Below are positions 6,416 to 7,180 of a stretch of DNA of 7,180 nucleotides, in pieces; positions within the stretch are counted from its first letter, which is position 1; the number at the start of each line of letters is the position of its first letter. This stretch comes from Planctomycetota bacterium (GTDB taxonomy: Bacteria; Planctomycetota; Phycisphaerae; WQYP01): assembly GCA_021818565.1 (NCBI GenBank), contig JAKATV010000072.1, forward strand, positions 1 to 7,180, in the 5' to 3' direction. The notes below the pieces were generated by a model that was given only the letters and a program-made list of their open reading frames with translations, was not told the origin of the DNA and searched no databases. Both the position numbers and the translations under genes were made by a program.

Positions 6416-7180
6416 TTGTTGTATCTCATATATACATGGATGGCGGGACACCATTGGCTGCCGGCGCATTGGCCCATTGACGTGGTGATTTTCCGCTCGG
6501 CCCTGGCCATTATTTTCAGTTTTCTGATTGTTCTGGCTGCGGGGGGGCGCACCATAGAATGGCTGCGCAAACAAAAGCTGGGTGATCAGCCGGAGTTTAA
6601 CCATGCCCAGATCAACGCCTTGACCAGTTCCAAAGCCAACACGCCCACGATGGGGGGCATGCTGATAATATTAAGTATTTTTCTTACCACATTAATTTTC
6701 GCACGATTGGACAATTTTTATGTGCGTATGGGGTTGTTGTGTCTGGTTTATCTCGGCACGCTGGGCGGCGTGGATGACTGGCTCAAGCTTACCGCCAAGC
6801 GGCGAATTCCGGGCAGCCGCGACGGACTGTTATGGTGGGAGAAAATGGTTTTTCAGATCGGTCTGGGGGTGCTGCTGGCATTGTTTATTTATTACCACGG
6901 AAAATATGATCAGGCCCATTACCTTAACTGGCCGTTTCTGCCGCGCGACATCGTTTTACCCACCTGGTTGTTTGCCATTATTTCTGTTGTGGTGATCACC
7001 GGGACCAGCAATGCGGTTAATTTAACCGATGGCATGGATGGTCTGGCCAGCGGTTGCATGGCCATTGTCGCTTTTGCATTTATGATTTTGGCCTATGTCA
7101 CAGGCGACGCCCGTTGGGCCGCGAACTTACACTTCAATCACATTCGCGACGCCGGCGAATTGGCCATTATCTGCGGTTCA
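6416..7180 (+). CDS. mraY: Phospho-MurNAc-pentapeptide transferase MraY (incomplete at window edge)
   Basis: MraY is the integral membrane enzyme that transfers phospho-MurNAc-pentapeptide from UDP to undecaprenyl phosphate, making lipid I. The frame is open to the window end, giving 255 residues of a family usually near 360, so the C-terminal third, including the HHH motif, lies outside. Hydrophobic helices are seen at about 20-42, 80-96, 101-118, 144-160, 175-198 and 212-229. Motifs in order: NTPTMGG (75-81), D120-D121-WLK, and NAVNLTDGMDGLA with the catalytic-loop Asp205 and Asp208. The last residues, GELAIICGS, match the helix before the WFN segment. The loop after DDWLK and the GLLWWEKMVFQIG stretch resemble planctomycete forms as I recall them. 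The start is TTG. A run of seven G at 6541-6547 keeps the frame. Confidence 0.95.
   Translation, partial: MLYLIYTWMAGHHWLPAHWPIDVVIFRSALAIIFSFLIVLAAGGRTIEWLRKQKLGDQPEFNHAQINALTSSKANTPTMGGMLIILSIFLTTLIFARLDNFYVRMGLLCLVYLGTLGGVDDWLKLTAKRRIPGSRDGLLWWEKMVFQIGLGVLLALFIYYHGKYDQAHYLNWPFLPRDIVLPTWLFAIISVVVITGTSNAVNLTDGMDGLASGCMAIVAFAFMILAYVTGDARWAANLHFNHIRDAGELAIICGS

Noticed and set aside
6541..6547. Run of seven G in mraY as a phase-variation switch or frameshift
   Set aside because: The frame is intact through the run and encodes expected residues; a single short run is weak evidence for switching.
6112..6570. 152-codon frame on the - strand across the murF/mraY junction
   Set aside because: It covers conserved ends of two real genes and has no recognisable domain.

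Overview
The window holds the front part of a division and cell-wall (dcw-type) gene cluster on the + strand, preceded by about 1.1 kb that is almost gene-free. Every convincing gene is on the + strand. The order is: a small histone H1-like (Hc1-type) gene at 596-808; a gap with a likely promoter; then ftsL-like (1127-1420), ftsI/pbp (1485-3443), murE (3443-4972), murF (4969-6390) and mraY (6416 to the window edge, incomplete).

The organism is a bacterium with moderately GC-rich DNA. MurE carries a DNPR motif, so the stem peptide probably contains meso-diaminopimelate. The Hc1-type protein, the form of MraY (long loop after the DDWLK motif, NLTDGMDG active-site loop) and the divergent FtsL and FtsI fit the Planctomycetota or PVC group best, perhaps a Phycisphaerae-like lineage. 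This is an inference from sequence style and has not been tested by a search.

Region 1-595 has no convincing large gene. It holds a cluster of three perfect palindromes (297-360), a possible 34-codon reading frame with a good ribosome site (404-508), and an AT-rich stretch with an extended -10-like element (480-488) in front of the Hc1-like gene. Region 809-1126 holds a weak hairpin, a perfect TATAAT box framed by a 9-bp inverted repeat (1015-1057), and a 17-bp perfect palindrome (1083-1099) in the leader before ftsL. These look like control DNA for the wall/division operon. The usual partners mraZ and rsmH are not upstream of ftsL.

The enzymes form a consecutive pathway. MurE adds the third amino acid to UDP-MurNAc-dipeptide. 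MurF adds D-Ala-D-Ala. MraY moves the finished phospho-MurNAc-pentapeptide to undecaprenyl phosphate in the membrane. FtsI crosslinks the resulting strands at the septum, probably together with the FtsL-like membrane protein. ftsI-murE and murE-murF overlap by one and four bases, which points to one transcript with coupled translation. The most notable oddities are the loss of the normal RGxxxDRxGxxLA signature in FtsI and the double dyad symmetry at the ftsL promoter.
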